Assembly: GCA_044356745.1 (NCBI GenBank)
Contig: JBIKVP010000099.1
Span: forward strand, 1-5,757
Source of the DNA: JBIKVP01 sp044356745
GTDB lineage: Bacteria > Pseudomonadota > Alphaproteobacteria > Rhizobiales > Beijerinckiaceae
Reading direction: 5' to 3'
DNA: 5,757 bases
The notes beneath the pieces are model-generated. The model saw only the letters and a program-made list of their open reading frames with translations. It was not told the origin of the DNA and did no database searches. The position numbers and the translations under genes were made by a program. Each line of letters starts with the position of its first letter. The stretch's first letter is position 1. This document shows positions 1-5,700 of the stretch, piece by piece.

Positions 1-1
1 T

Positions 2-88
2 ACCACTTTTCCGCAAAAAGCACGATTATGGGTTGACCGCCTATCCGATAACTTCAAAATACTTCAGGCACCAACTCTTCAAATGTGA
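2..88 (+). CDS. IS630-family transposase, C-terminal 28 residues (partial, 5' end off window)
   Basis: Frame 2 is open from the window edge for 28 codons and stops at TGA (86-88). It carries the segment RLSDNFKIL, which resembles the conserved C-terminal end of IS630-family DDE (DDE_3) transposases, where an Arg-(Ile/Leu)-(Asn/Ser)-Asp-Asn-Phe run closes the catalytic domain. The catalytic acids lie off the window. The stop codon falls inside the terminal inverted repeat, which is common in compact insertion sequences. On the peptide alone a LysR-type regulator C-terminus would also be conceivable; the matching inverted repeat at 5637-5662 next to a transposase N-terminus decides for IS630. 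Codon phase was read by hand. Confidence 0.62.
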   Translation, partial: TTFPQKARLWVDRLSDNFKILQAPTLQM

Positions 89-94
89 GGGGTA
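69..94 (+). repeat. Terminal inverted repeat of the left IS630-like element
   Basis: Compared base by base with the reverse complement of 5637-5662, 20 of 26 positions agree. There are two perfect blocks, CCAACTCTTCA and GAGGGGTA, separated by a five-base mismatched stretch; one more mismatch lies near the inner end. Imperfect inverted repeats of this size are usual for the IS630/Tc1-mariner group. Confidence 0.75.
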
Positions 95-115
95 TAGAAC
101 GAAAGCCCTTCGCCA

Positions 116-1861
116 ATGACAGACACAGCCGATCAGGAACTTGATGAAGCCAAAACCCGTGCGCAAGCAGGAGATTACGAGTTCGCCATTCCCATTTGGG
201 AAAAATATGCGGCACAAGGGAATGTGAGGGCGCAGTATAATCTTTCGATTATCTACCGTGGCGGATTGGGATGTGAAGAAAATTTAGAACTCGCTTTAAA
301 GCTACTCCAAAAAACAGCAGATCAGGGGTATGTACTCGCACAACATGATTTAGGACGCTTATATCATCATGGCATTTTATTGCCTCAAGATGATGAAAAG
401 GCTTTGCACTGGCTACAGCTTGCAGCGGCACAGGACAATGAATACGCGCAAAAGCTTCTGGGTGACATTTATCATCTTGGCTCTGGGGTCGAACAAAACC
501 GTGAGATTGCAATCAGTTGGTATCGCCGTGCCGCAGAGAAAAATTTGTCATGGGCGCAACAAGCTATTGGATATTATTATTCTGAAGGTTGGGTCGTGTC
601 ACAAGATAAAATTGAGGCCTTTCAGTGGTTTGAGAAAGCGGCTAGAAATGGATATGATGCAGCGCAAGACAAACTCGCTTATTTTTACGAGACGGGTCAA
701 GGTGTCGAAAAAGACGCACAAAAAGCCGCTGAATGGGCAAAGAAAGCAGCGGATCAAGGATGTGTTACTGCACAATATCGTCTTGGATACTACTATGAAA
801 CTGGGGAGGGTGTTTCTCAAAACGATGAAGCAGCCTTTAAATGGTATTTACTCGCCGCTGAACAAAATTATCCTCAAGCACAAAATGATGTTTCATGGTG
901 TTATTTTGAGGGATTGGGAGTTGGAAAAGATGCTGAAAAAGCTTTCGAGTGGGCGTTAAAAGCAGCAGAAAACGGCCATGCACATTCTCAAGTGCGGGTA
1001 GGTTGGCTGTATCACGTTGGTGAAGGTGTCGTACAAAATGACAAAGAAGCTACTCGTTGGTATCAAAAAGCATCTGATCAAGGATATGCAGAGGGGCAGT
1101 GCAGTCTTGCTATGTGTTACGACGAAGGGAGGGGGGTTGAAAAAGATTCTAGCCAAGCTTTAGAGTTATTCAGAAAATCTGCCCTTCAAGGTAACGCGAA
1201 TGCTCAATTTTGGCTTGCATGTCGTTTATCTGATTCTGATAATGCACGCGAAAACAGTGCGGAAATAATCTATTGGTACAAAAAAGCTGTTGAAAATGGA
1301 CATGGGCACGCTGCTCACAACTTAGCATACATCTACCGTGCAGGAGAGGGGGTTATTCCCAATAGCAAAAAAGAAATGAATTACCTTCTCATCGCTATTG
1401 AACGCGGAATTGTTGCAAGTTTATCAGGTGTTGCAGGCATTTTAATTGAGGAAAATTATGTTCCTCCAGCATCAGAGGTGGTGCAATCCATTCTTGCGCT
1501 GGGTGTCGAGGCGGGTTGCCCCAAAGCCCAATTTGGTCTGATCAATCTTGAGCATGACATTCAAATGCGTAACCGCGATACTTTAGAGCAGCTGATGTGG
1601 ATATTGCTTTCACTGCGCAAAACAGAAGATCGTATGCCCGATGGGTGCGATGAACTGGAAGGGGAACATAAAAGCCAAGCCCTCTATCTGCGCGAATTTT
1701 TAAAACAACGCTTAACCCCCGCTCAAATCACCCAAGCTGAGCAACGCGCACAAGAGTGGCAGCCGCGTGAGCCGACATCTGAGGAAATCACGGCACTCGT
1801 GGCGCAAGTGAGGGAGGCGATAGAAAAAAAGTCTACCCCCTCGGAAATTCAAGCCCCATAA
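116..1861 (+). CDS. Sel1-repeat (SLR/TPR-like) protein, 581 aa
   Basis: This is a solenoid protein of 36-residue Sel1-like repeats. From about residue 37 to 432 I count eleven in-register units built on A-Q-x-x-L-G-x-x-Y-x-x-G-x-G-V-x-x-D-x-x-x-A-x-x-W-Y-x-K-A-A-x-x-G; a twelfth (433-468) is badly eroded. Residues 1-36 are polar with no signal peptide or membrane segment, so a cytoplasmic location is likely. The C-terminal ~100 residues leave the repeat pattern: a helical stretch, then LTPAQITQAEQRAQEW, a tail often seen on proteobacterial Sel1 proteins. Sel1 arrays bind other proteins as scaffolds or signalling adaptors; no partner or enzyme domain is visible, so the role is unknown. The ATG at 116 is the first in frame after the IS end and has no strong ribosome binding site. 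The 3' end overlaps era tail-to-tail by 29 bp. The centre is more AT-rich than both ends. Confidence 0.93.
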   Translation: MTDTADQELDEAKTRAQAGDYEFAIPIWEKYAAQGNVRAQYNLSIIYRGGLGCEENLELALKLLQKTADQGYVLAQHDLGRLYHHGILLPQDDEKALHWLQLAAAQDNEYAQKLLGDIYHLGSGVEQNREIAISWYRRAAEKNLSWAQQAIGYYYSEGWVVSQDKIEAFQWFEKAARNGYDAAQDKLAYFYETGQGVEKDAQKAAEWAKKAADQGCVTAQYRLGYYYETGEGVSQNDEAAFKWYLLAAEQNYPQAQNDVSWCYFEGLGVGKDAEKAFEWALKAAENGHAHSQVRVGWLYHVGEGVVQNDKEATRWYQKASDQGYAEGQCSLAMCYDEGRGVEKDSSQALELFRKSALQGNANAQFWLACRLSDSDNARENSAEIIYWYKKAVENGHGHAAHNLAYIYRAGEGVIPNSKKEMNYLLIAIERGIVASLSGVAGILIEENYVPPASEVVQSILALGVEAGCPKAQFGLINLEHDIQMRNRDTLEQLMWILLSLRKTEDRMPDGCDELEGEHKSQALYLREFLKQRLTPAQITQAEQRAQEWQPREPTSEEITALVAQVREAIEKKSTPSEIQAP

Positions 1862-2750
1862 CACGGTAGCGCTCTGGATCGTTTTCCCAGTTTTCGCGCA
1901 CTTTCACAAAGAGAAACAGGTGTACTTTTGTTTCGGTCAATTCCTGAATTTGATGACGGGCACGCTGGCCGATCGCTTTGATTGTTTGTCCACCCTCGCC
2001 AATCACAATTTTTTTGTGACCATCACGCGAGACAAAAATCGTTTGCTCAATGCGAATGGAACCATCGGGCTTTTCTTGCCATGAGTCTGTTTCAACGGTG
2101 GATTGATAGGGTAATTCATTATGAAGGCGATCATAGAGTGCTTCACGCGTGAGTTCAGCCGCCATAACCCGCAATGAGGCATCTGACATCTGATCATCAG
2201 GATAAAGCCACGGACCCGCGCGCATGGTCTCGCTTAATGTTTTAAGCAGCTTTTGCGTGCCAAACCCTTTGAGGGCAGAGATCATAAAGGTGTCTTTAAA
2301 TGGCATCAGGGCATTGATTTTTGTTGCAAGCTCTAAGAGCTCTTCGCTCGGCAACAGATCAATTTTATTGAGGATCGCTATTTTAGGGCTTTTGAGTGTT
2401 TTAAGACGCTCCGCAATCGCAAGCGTCTCCTCATCAAGCCCTTTTCGCGCATCAATGAGAAGCGCGATCACATCCGCATCCCCTGCCCCGCCCCATGCCG
2501 ACGTGACCATCGCCTGATCAAGCTTACGTTTTGGCGTAAAAATGCCCGGTGTATCAATAAAAATGATTTGCGCTTGCCCTTCAATCGCAATGCCTTTGAC
2601 CTGCGTGCGTGTTGTCTGCACTTTGCGTGACACAATCGAAATTTTTGCGCCGACAAGTTGATTAAGCAGTGTGGATTTTCCCGCATTGGGAGCGCCTACG
2701 AGCGCAACGAACCCACATGAGGTTTTTGGTTGATCATCTTGATCTGTCAT
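1833..2750 (-). CDS. era: GTPase Era, 30S ribosome assembly factor
   Basis: Era is an essential GTPase that binds the 3' end of 16S rRNA near the anti-Shine-Dalgarno sequence and helps 30S maturation. All parts are present in 305 residues, the usual family length: G1 GAPNAGKS (19-26), G2 threonines in QTTRTQ (45-50), G3 DTPG (66-69), G4 NKID (128-131), G5 SALKG (158-162), then a C-terminal KH domain (about 200-285) with the GEGG loop (251-254) that contacts RNA. No key residue is missing. The ATG overlaps the rnc stop as ATGA (2747-2750), which implies translational coupling. It ends with TAG inside the 3' end of the convergent Sel1 gene. The recO gene that often follows era in alphaproteobacteria is absent; the Sel1 gene takes that place. 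Confidence 0.98.
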   Translation of the reverse strand: MTDQDDQPKTSCGFVALVGAPNAGKSTLLNQLVGAKISIVSRKVQTTRTQVKGIAIEGQAQIIFIDTPGIFTPKRKLDQAMVTSAWGGAGDADVIALLIDARKGLDEETLAIAERLKTLKSPKIAILNKIDLLPSEELLELATKINALMPFKDTFMISALKGFGTQKLLKTLSETMRAGPWLYPDDQMSDASLRVMAAELTREALYDRLHNELPYQSTVETDSWQEKPDGSIRIEQTIFVSRDGHKKIVIGEGGQTIKAIGQRARHQIQELTETKVHLFLFVKVRENWENDPERYRVMGLEFPRG

Positions 2751-3487
2751 AGACTTTTACTTTTATCCTGATGTGAATGTTCGCTTGTTTCCCAAGCCCC
2801 TTCACGTTTAAGAAAATGCTCCGCCGCAGCCTGTTCAGCATAGCGCCGCGATGTGCCTTGCGCCTGAAGAGGGCTAAAATCCCCCACCTTAACCTCTATC
2901 GTAAAGCAAGGGGCGTGATCGGGCCCTGTGCGGTCAATAATCGTATAACTTGGCGGCACAAGTCCTTGTGCTTGCGCCCACTCTTGCAATGTCGTTTTTG
3001 CATCCCGTAAAGGACGCGTCGGTGCATACATCCGTGGTTCAAACGCGCGGATCACGACTTTCTCAACCGCTTCAAAGCCACCATCAAGAAAGACCGCGCC
3101 AATCATCGATTCAGTGGTATCAGCCAAAATAGCAGCGTTGCGTCGCCCCCCCGCATGAACCTCACCCGATCCCATGCGCAAAAAAGGGCCGACATTCCAC
3201 ACTTGGGAAACTTCGGTGCATGTTTCTTTACGCACCAGATCAGCGAGACGGCGTGACAATTCGCCCTCCCCCGCATCGGGAAATGTTTTTACCAGCAGTG
3301 CACTGATCACAAGGCCAAGAACCCGATCCCCCAAGAATTCCAATCGTTGATAAGAACTTGTGCGACCTTCTTGCGAGGACAATGCACTAACATGAGTAAG
3401 AGCACGCTCAAGAAGCGTGCGATCTTGAAACGTATAGCCAATCGCCTGTTCAAGTTGCGTAAGATCCAAAGGCTTGCGACGCGCCAT
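2747..3487 (-). CDS. rnc: Ribonuclease III
   Basis: RNase III cleaves double-stranded RNA, processing the rRNA precursor and many mRNAs. With the start at 3487 the protein is 246 residues. The endonuclease domain carries the signature RLEFLGD (48-54); the metal-binding acids are Glu50, Asp54, Asp124 and Glu127 (in LADTTES). Gln47 stands where E. coli has Glu38, a change I recall as common in alphaproteobacteria. A double-stranded RNA binding domain follows at about 163-230, ending in GTSRRYAEQAAAEHFLK. The frame is open 20 codons further upstream to an ATG at 3547, but that would run back into lepB and add residues with no family counterpart. MARRKPLDL, 14 bp after the lepB stop, aligns with normal RNase III starts. 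The gene is followed by era with a 4-bp overlap. Confidence 0.97.
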   Translation of the reverse strand: MARRKPLDLTQLEQAIGYTFQDRTLLERALTHVSALSSQEGRTSSYQRLEFLGDRVLGLVISALLVKTFPDAGEGELSRRLADLVRKETCTEVSQVWNVGPFLRMGSGEVHAGGRRNAAILADTTESMIGAVFLDGGFEAVEKVVIRAFEPRMYAPTRPLRDAKTTLQEWAQAQGLVPPSYTIIDRTGPDHAPCFTIEVKVGDFSPLQAQGTSRRYAEQAAAEHFLKREGAWETSEHSHQDKSKSL

Positions 3488-3501
3488 TGTTGAAACTCTA
3501 C

Positions 3502-4275
3502 TCACTTGATTGCGCTGAAAATGCGTGACCACCGAATCTCTTTCCACGCATCGGTGGAAAAGAAGATCACTTCCGCACGGCCAACAAAATTCTCAAAGGG
3601 CACAAATCCAACCGAGGCCTCATCCCGACTATCGGTTGAATTATCGCGGTTATCGCCCATCATAAAATAGTGCCCTTGCGGCACTTGATAGACATATGTA
3701 TTGCTCCAATAGCCACGATCCCCATCACGCTGAATGACATCATACGACACACCATTAGGAAGCGTCTCACGGAACTTAGGGACGCGAATATCCTGCCCCC
3801 ACGGATCTTGCGTGACATAATCACCCGCCGCAACGCGTGTCACTGGCTGACCATTAATGTGAAGCACTGAGTCAATCAACTGAATGCGATCTCCCGGCAA
3901 GCCAACCACGCGCTTGATGTAATCCGTCGTGCTATCTTTAGGGAGCTTGAAAACCGCAATATCCCCCCGTTGCGGCTCGGACGCAAGCACACGTCCTGAA
4001 AAAATCGGCGGACTAAACGGGAAGGTATGACGCGAATAACCGTATGTATATTTTGACACAAACAGATAATCACCCACAAGCAATGTGGGGATTAAAGAGC
4101 CTGATGGAATGTTGAACGGCTGAAAGAAAAACGTGCGAATAACCAGCGCAATCAGCAACGCCTGAAGAACGACCTTGAAGGTCTCGCCCCAGCTTGAACG
4201 TGGCGCGGATGTCTGTTCTGTTGCGGGTGTATGCTCGGCTACGCGAGAGCGTTCCTCATCGGCCATCGTCTTCAT
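3502..4275 (-). CDS. lepB: Signal peptidase I
   Basis: Type I signal peptidase is an inner-membrane serine protease that removes signal peptides from exported proteins. The 257-residue product has a short polar cytoplasmic N-terminus, one membrane anchor (about 35-51), then the catalytic domain facing the periplasm. The nucleophile is Ser60 in IPSGSLIPTL; the general base is Lys121 in DYIKRVVGLPGD; the conserved box GDNRDNSTDSR lies at 206-216. The residue after the catalytic serine is Leu61 where most family members have Met, a conservative change. A second in-frame ATG at 4266 (residue 4) is an equally possible start; neither has a strong Shine-Dalgarno sequence. It is the first gene of the lepB-rnc-era operon, with an extended -10 promoter at 4307-4315. 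The usual upstream neighbour acpS is not here. Confidence 0.97.
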   Translation of the reverse strand: MKTMADEERSRVAEHTPATEQTSAPRSSWGETFKVVLQALLIALVIRTFFFQPFNIPSGSLIPTLLVGDYLFVSKYTYGYSRHTFPFSPPIFSGRVLASEPQRGDIAVFKLPKDSTTDYIKRVVGLPGDRIQLIDSVLHINGQPVTRVAAGDYVTQDPWGQDIRVPKFRETLPNGVSYDVIQRDGDRGYWSNTYVYQVPQGHYFMMGDNRDNSTDSRDEASVGFVPFENFVGRAEVIFFSTDAWKEIRWSRIFSAIK

Positions 4276-4306
4276 CTCATGCGGCTGATCGCGTCAGTAA
4301 AATCAA

Positions 4307-4315
4307 ATTATAACA
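4307..4315 (-). promoter_or_regulatory. Extended -10 promoter for lepB-rnc-era
   Basis: On the minus strand this reads TGTTATAAT, a perfect -10 hexamer (4312 to 4307) preceded by the TGn extension that lets RNA polymerase work with a poor -35 box. Transcription would begin near 4300, leaving a leader of about 25 bases to the ATG at 4275. No good -35 hexamer is present at 16-18 bp spacing. The phasin terminator upstream means lepB needs its own promoter. Confidence 0.6.
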
Positions 4316-4316
4316 A

Positions 4317-4346
4317 GCATTAATCCTCAGCCTTTCAGGATAATGC
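4317..4346 (-). promoter_or_regulatory. Inverted repeat over the -35 region of the lepB promoter (possible operator)
   Basis: The arm GCATTAATCCT (4317-4327) pairs with AGGATAATGC (4337-4346) with a single unpaired A and a nine-base centre. It covers the place where the -35 box should be, two bases from the TG of the extended -10. There is no T-tract, so it is not an intrinsic terminator. A repressor or activator site is a reasonable reading, but the regulator is unknown. Confidence 0.4.
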
Positions 4347-4410
4347 GCTTGCCAAGGGCGTAGCTTATCTTGCTGTGATGCGCAATGCGGTTTGTAACAT
4401 GCCCCTCAAT

Positions 4411-4455
4411 CAAGACCACTGCAAGACCACTTGCAAGACCGCTCGCAACCGCTTG
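4411..4455. repeat. Short tandem repeat, about four units of 10-12 nt
   Basis: Four successive units are CAAGACCACTG (4411-4421), CAAGACCACTTG (4422-4433), CAAGACCGCTCG (4434-4445) and the decayed CAACCGCTTG (4446-4455). They lie between the phasin terminator and the lepB promoter, outside any convincing gene. Unit lengths differ by one or two bases, so this is not a clean coding repeat. The 235-bp gap 4276-4510 otherwise holds only the lepB promoter, its inverted repeat and the phasin terminator. Confidence 0.7.
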
Positions 4456-4460
4456 ACAAT

Positions 4461-4487
4461 AAAAAAGCCAGACAAAGCGTCTGGCTT
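4461..4487 (-). terminator. Rho-independent terminator of the phasin gene
   Basis: Read on the minus strand, AAGCCAGAC and GTCTGGCTT form a perfect 9-bp stem around a five-base loop, followed at once by a run of T (the stem's last two T plus four more). It starts about 24 bases after the phasin stop codon. The plus strand has no matching T-tract after the hairpin, so it acts in one direction only and separates phasin from lepB. Confidence 0.88.
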
Positions 4488-4510
4488 GATATCTTTAATA
4501 GCTTGCTCAA

Positions 4511-4852
4511 TTAAGCAGCTTTAGCCGCTGTGTTTGATGCTTTCGCAAAAGCGACTTCAATAGGCTTTGAAGCCTCTTTCGCGATATTAGAATAAATATC
4601 ATTAAGACGTGTTGTTAAACCGACAACGCCTTCATAGTTTGATTTGAGATTTTCTGAATAAAGCTCAACGACTTTTTCAGGTGATTTCACGCTCAAAAGA
4701 TTTTGCACGAGCGCTGTATTTTGCTCTGTTGACTGCTTTGTGTAGTTTGCAATTTCTGCCAAAACAGCTTGACTGCCTTTTGATAGGCTGACGAGGGTTT
4801 TCACAACAGCTTCGGTGCTTTCTTTTTGCATATTTTCAAATTGTTGAAACAT
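4511..4852 (-). CDS. Phasin family protein (PHA granule-associated), 113 aa
   Basis: Phasins are small amphipathic helical proteins that coat polyhydroxyalkanoate granules and control their number and size. This product fits the short alphaproteobacterial phasin_2 type: no signal peptide, almost all helix-forming residues, a central run of the form PEKVVELYSENLKSNYEGVV, and an Ala/Lys-rich end (AAKAA). The spacing of hydrophobic residues across about 10-100 suggests amphipathic helices able to form a coiled coil. GAAGTGG (4860-4866) lies seven bases before the ATG as a moderate ribosome binding site. It is a single-gene unit with its own terminator (4461-4487). Its upstream region holds a TTGACA box and a TGC-rich site resembling a PhaR target. 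No PHA synthase or depolymerase is in the window, so granule binding is inferred from the family. Confidence 0.85.
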   Translation of the reverse strand: MFQQFENMQKESTEAVVKTLVSLSKGSQAVLAEIANYTKQSTEQNTALVQNLLSVKSPEKVVELYSENLKSNYEGVVGLTTRLNDIYSNIAKEASKPIEVAFAKASNTAAKAA

Positions 4853-4959
4853 AAGAGTACCACTTCTAAAAGACCCCCGTACCTTTTATGGCCGTCAAAA
4901 GCGGGAGCGGTGAAACAAAACATCAGGAACATAAAACCGACCTTAATCCCGATAAATTC

Positions 4960-4988
4960 AAAATTGCGCACTGCAGCATTTTTGTCAA
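4960..4988 (-). promoter_or_regulatory. Candidate phasin promoter with PhaR-like site in the spacer
   Basis: On the minus strand a consensus -35 box TTGACA spans 4988 to 4983. At 17-bp spacing the -10 position reads AATTTT, a weak match (3 of 6), so the -10 is unsure. Within the spacer, TGCAGTGCGCAA (4975 to 4964) matches 11 of 12 positions of TGCRNYGCASMA, a PhaR consensus I recall for Bradyrhizobium. PhaR represses phasin genes until granules form and titrate it. The leader to the ATG at 4852 would be about 100 bases. Confidence 0.5.
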
Positions 4989-5114
4989 GAGTTATTCATG
5001 CTCCTCTACAAATTAGAGATGACCGTTGTATTTATCTAAATTATATAAATATAAAATATAATACTTTTATTGCATAAATAAAAATACATCGAACGATCAG
5101 AGGCTTTAGATGTG

Positions 5115-5120
5115 TATAAT
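5115..5120 (+). promoter_or_regulatory. Possible -10 box for the unknown gene at 5208
   Basis: A perfect TATAAT stands about 90 bases before the ATG at 5208. No TTGACA-like hexamer occurs at 16-19 bp upstream (the 17-bp position reads AACGAT), and the surroundings are so AT-rich that TATAAT can arise by chance. The palindrome at 5143-5156 would lie in the early transcribed region. Confidence 0.35.
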
Positions 5121-5142
5121 TTTTAATATTTACTTCATAAAA

Positions 5143-5156
5143 AATATGCGCATATT
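5143..5156. promoter_or_regulatory. Perfect 14-base palindrome AATATGCGCATATT (possible operator)
   Basis: The sequence equals its own reverse complement over 14 bases, with a GCGC core standing out in an AT-rich surround. It lies 52 bases before the start of the unknown gene and downstream of the TATAAT at 5115, where a dimeric repressor could block transcription. No regulator gene is nearby to pair it with. Confidence 0.4.
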
Positions 5157-5207
5157 CTCGATTATCTTAATACTTTAAATGATAACAGGCATTAACAGGA
5201 GAGAATA

Positions 5208-5648
5208 ATGAGCGAATACATCCCTACCAATAGACAAGTAGTCCCCCCGTTTACAGACAAAATGGCAAATGAAACAGGCGCAAAATTAAATGACGCTGCG
5301 TATGTCATGAATGAAACGATTAAAAAAGCGAACCAAGAATTTGATGCTAACATACCTCTTCTTAAATCAGGTGAAGGTGGATTTTCACAAGGCGGAATTG
5401 ACAATGCAAGCTTAGAAGCTACAGAACAGGCTATCGCTAGCTTGAATGCAGACACTGATGCGTTTGCTCCTAGAGGAGTTCAAAGACCGTTAACTATTTC
5501 TGATACAATGAACGCGGCTATTAGAGCTATTGGTAATGCCGACACACAAAGAGATCAAGCTATCAACGAAAGATTAAATTGGAGCTTATCTGATGAAAAT
5601 CACGTCACTGGAGTTAGCTGGACAAGAGACGATCTATACCCCTCGTGA
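5208..5648 (+). CDS. Unrecognised protein, 3' end truncated by IS insertion
   Basis: I do not recognise the family. The frame has a good ribosome binding site, AGGAG (5197-5201) six bases before the ATG, so translation is likely. The 146-residue product is acidic to neutral, rich in Ala, Asn and Asp, without signal peptide or membrane segment. It has two loosely similar helical stretches that share A-I-x(3-4)-N-A-D-T (75-83 and 104-113) and a Gly-rich loop GEGGFSQGG (55-63). The last native codon is about 142-143; the final residues Tyr-Pro-Ser and the TGA are read from the terminal repeat of the IS630-like element that begins at 5637, so the original protein was probably longer. AT-rich surroundings and adenine-rich codons set it apart from lepB-rnc-era and suggest accessory origin. 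It could be a decaying pseudogene. Confidence 0.65.
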   Translation: MSEYIPTNRQVVPPFTDKMANETGAKLNDAAYVMNETIKKANQEFDANIPLLKSGEGGFSQGGIDNASLEATEQAIASLNADTDAFAPRGVQRPLTISDTMNAAIRAIGNADTQRDQAINERLNWSLSDENHVTGVSWTRDDLYPS

Positions 5649-5662
5649 GTGAAGAGTTGGCG
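5637..5662 (+). repeat. Terminal inverted repeat of the right IS630-like element
   Basis: It begins TACCCCTC and contains TGAAGAGTTGG, both perfect inverse matches to blocks in 69-94; 20 of 26 positions agree overall. It supplies the last three codons and the stop of the upstream unknown gene. Confidence 0.75.
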
Positions 5663-5700
5663 TTATCTTTTTATTAAGGTTGTTTTGATTCCAATTTGGT

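Larger units (their letters stand above)
1..96 (+). mobile_element. Right end of an IS630-like insertion sequence (partial, cut by window start)
   Basis: Three things support an insertion-sequence end. An open frame entering from the left edge ends at 88 with a residue pattern typical of IS630 transposase C-termini. The stretch 69-94 matches, as an inverted repeat, the start of the second element at 5637-5662. The outer edge GGGGTA is followed by TA then G, which fits the TA duplication and CTAG target preference known for IS630. I place the element end at 94 and the duplicated TA at 95-96. Only the last ~94 bases of the element are present. The boundary could shift by 2-4 bases because TATAGA is shared by both ends. 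Confidence 0.75.
4853..5207. other. Divergent AT-rich intergenic region between phasin and the unknown gene
   Basis: This 355-bp gap lies between oppositely transcribed genes and holds no convincing coding frame. The phasin-proximal half contains the TTGACA box and TGC-rich site described separately. The other half is extremely AT-rich: by hand count only 10 of 60 bases at 5041-5100 are G or C. It contains a TATAAT (5115-5120), a perfect 14-base palindrome (5143-5156) and the ribosome binding site of the next gene. I saw no tRNA, riboswitch or terminator in it. Confidence 0.7.

Noticed and set aside
2..88. C-terminus of a LysR-type regulator
   Set aside because: The peptide loosely fits a LysR C-terminal helix, but the adjacent 69-94 repeat is the inverse of the repeat that precedes a transposase start at 5701, so an IS630 transposase end explains more.
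369..959. 196-codon plus-strand frame inside the Sel1 gene
   Set aside because: It is the +1 shadow of the repeat array: Lys- and Arg-rich with no domain, while the overlapping frame has eleven clear Sel1 repeats.
3488..3547. Longer rnc start at 3547
   Set aside because: It would overlap lepB by 46 bases and add 20 residues with no RNase III counterpart; the start at 3487 gives a normal N-terminus.
4327..4494. 55-codon open frame on the minus strand upstream of lepB with a hydrophobic start
   Set aside because: It has no ATG, contains the phasin terminator and the tandem repeat, and stops inside the lepB promoter inverted repeat. I take it as chance openness.
5192..5455. 87-codon minus-strand frame opposite the unknown gene
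   Set aside because: It has no ribosome binding site or recognisable domain; the plus-strand frame has a strong AGGAG at proper spacing.
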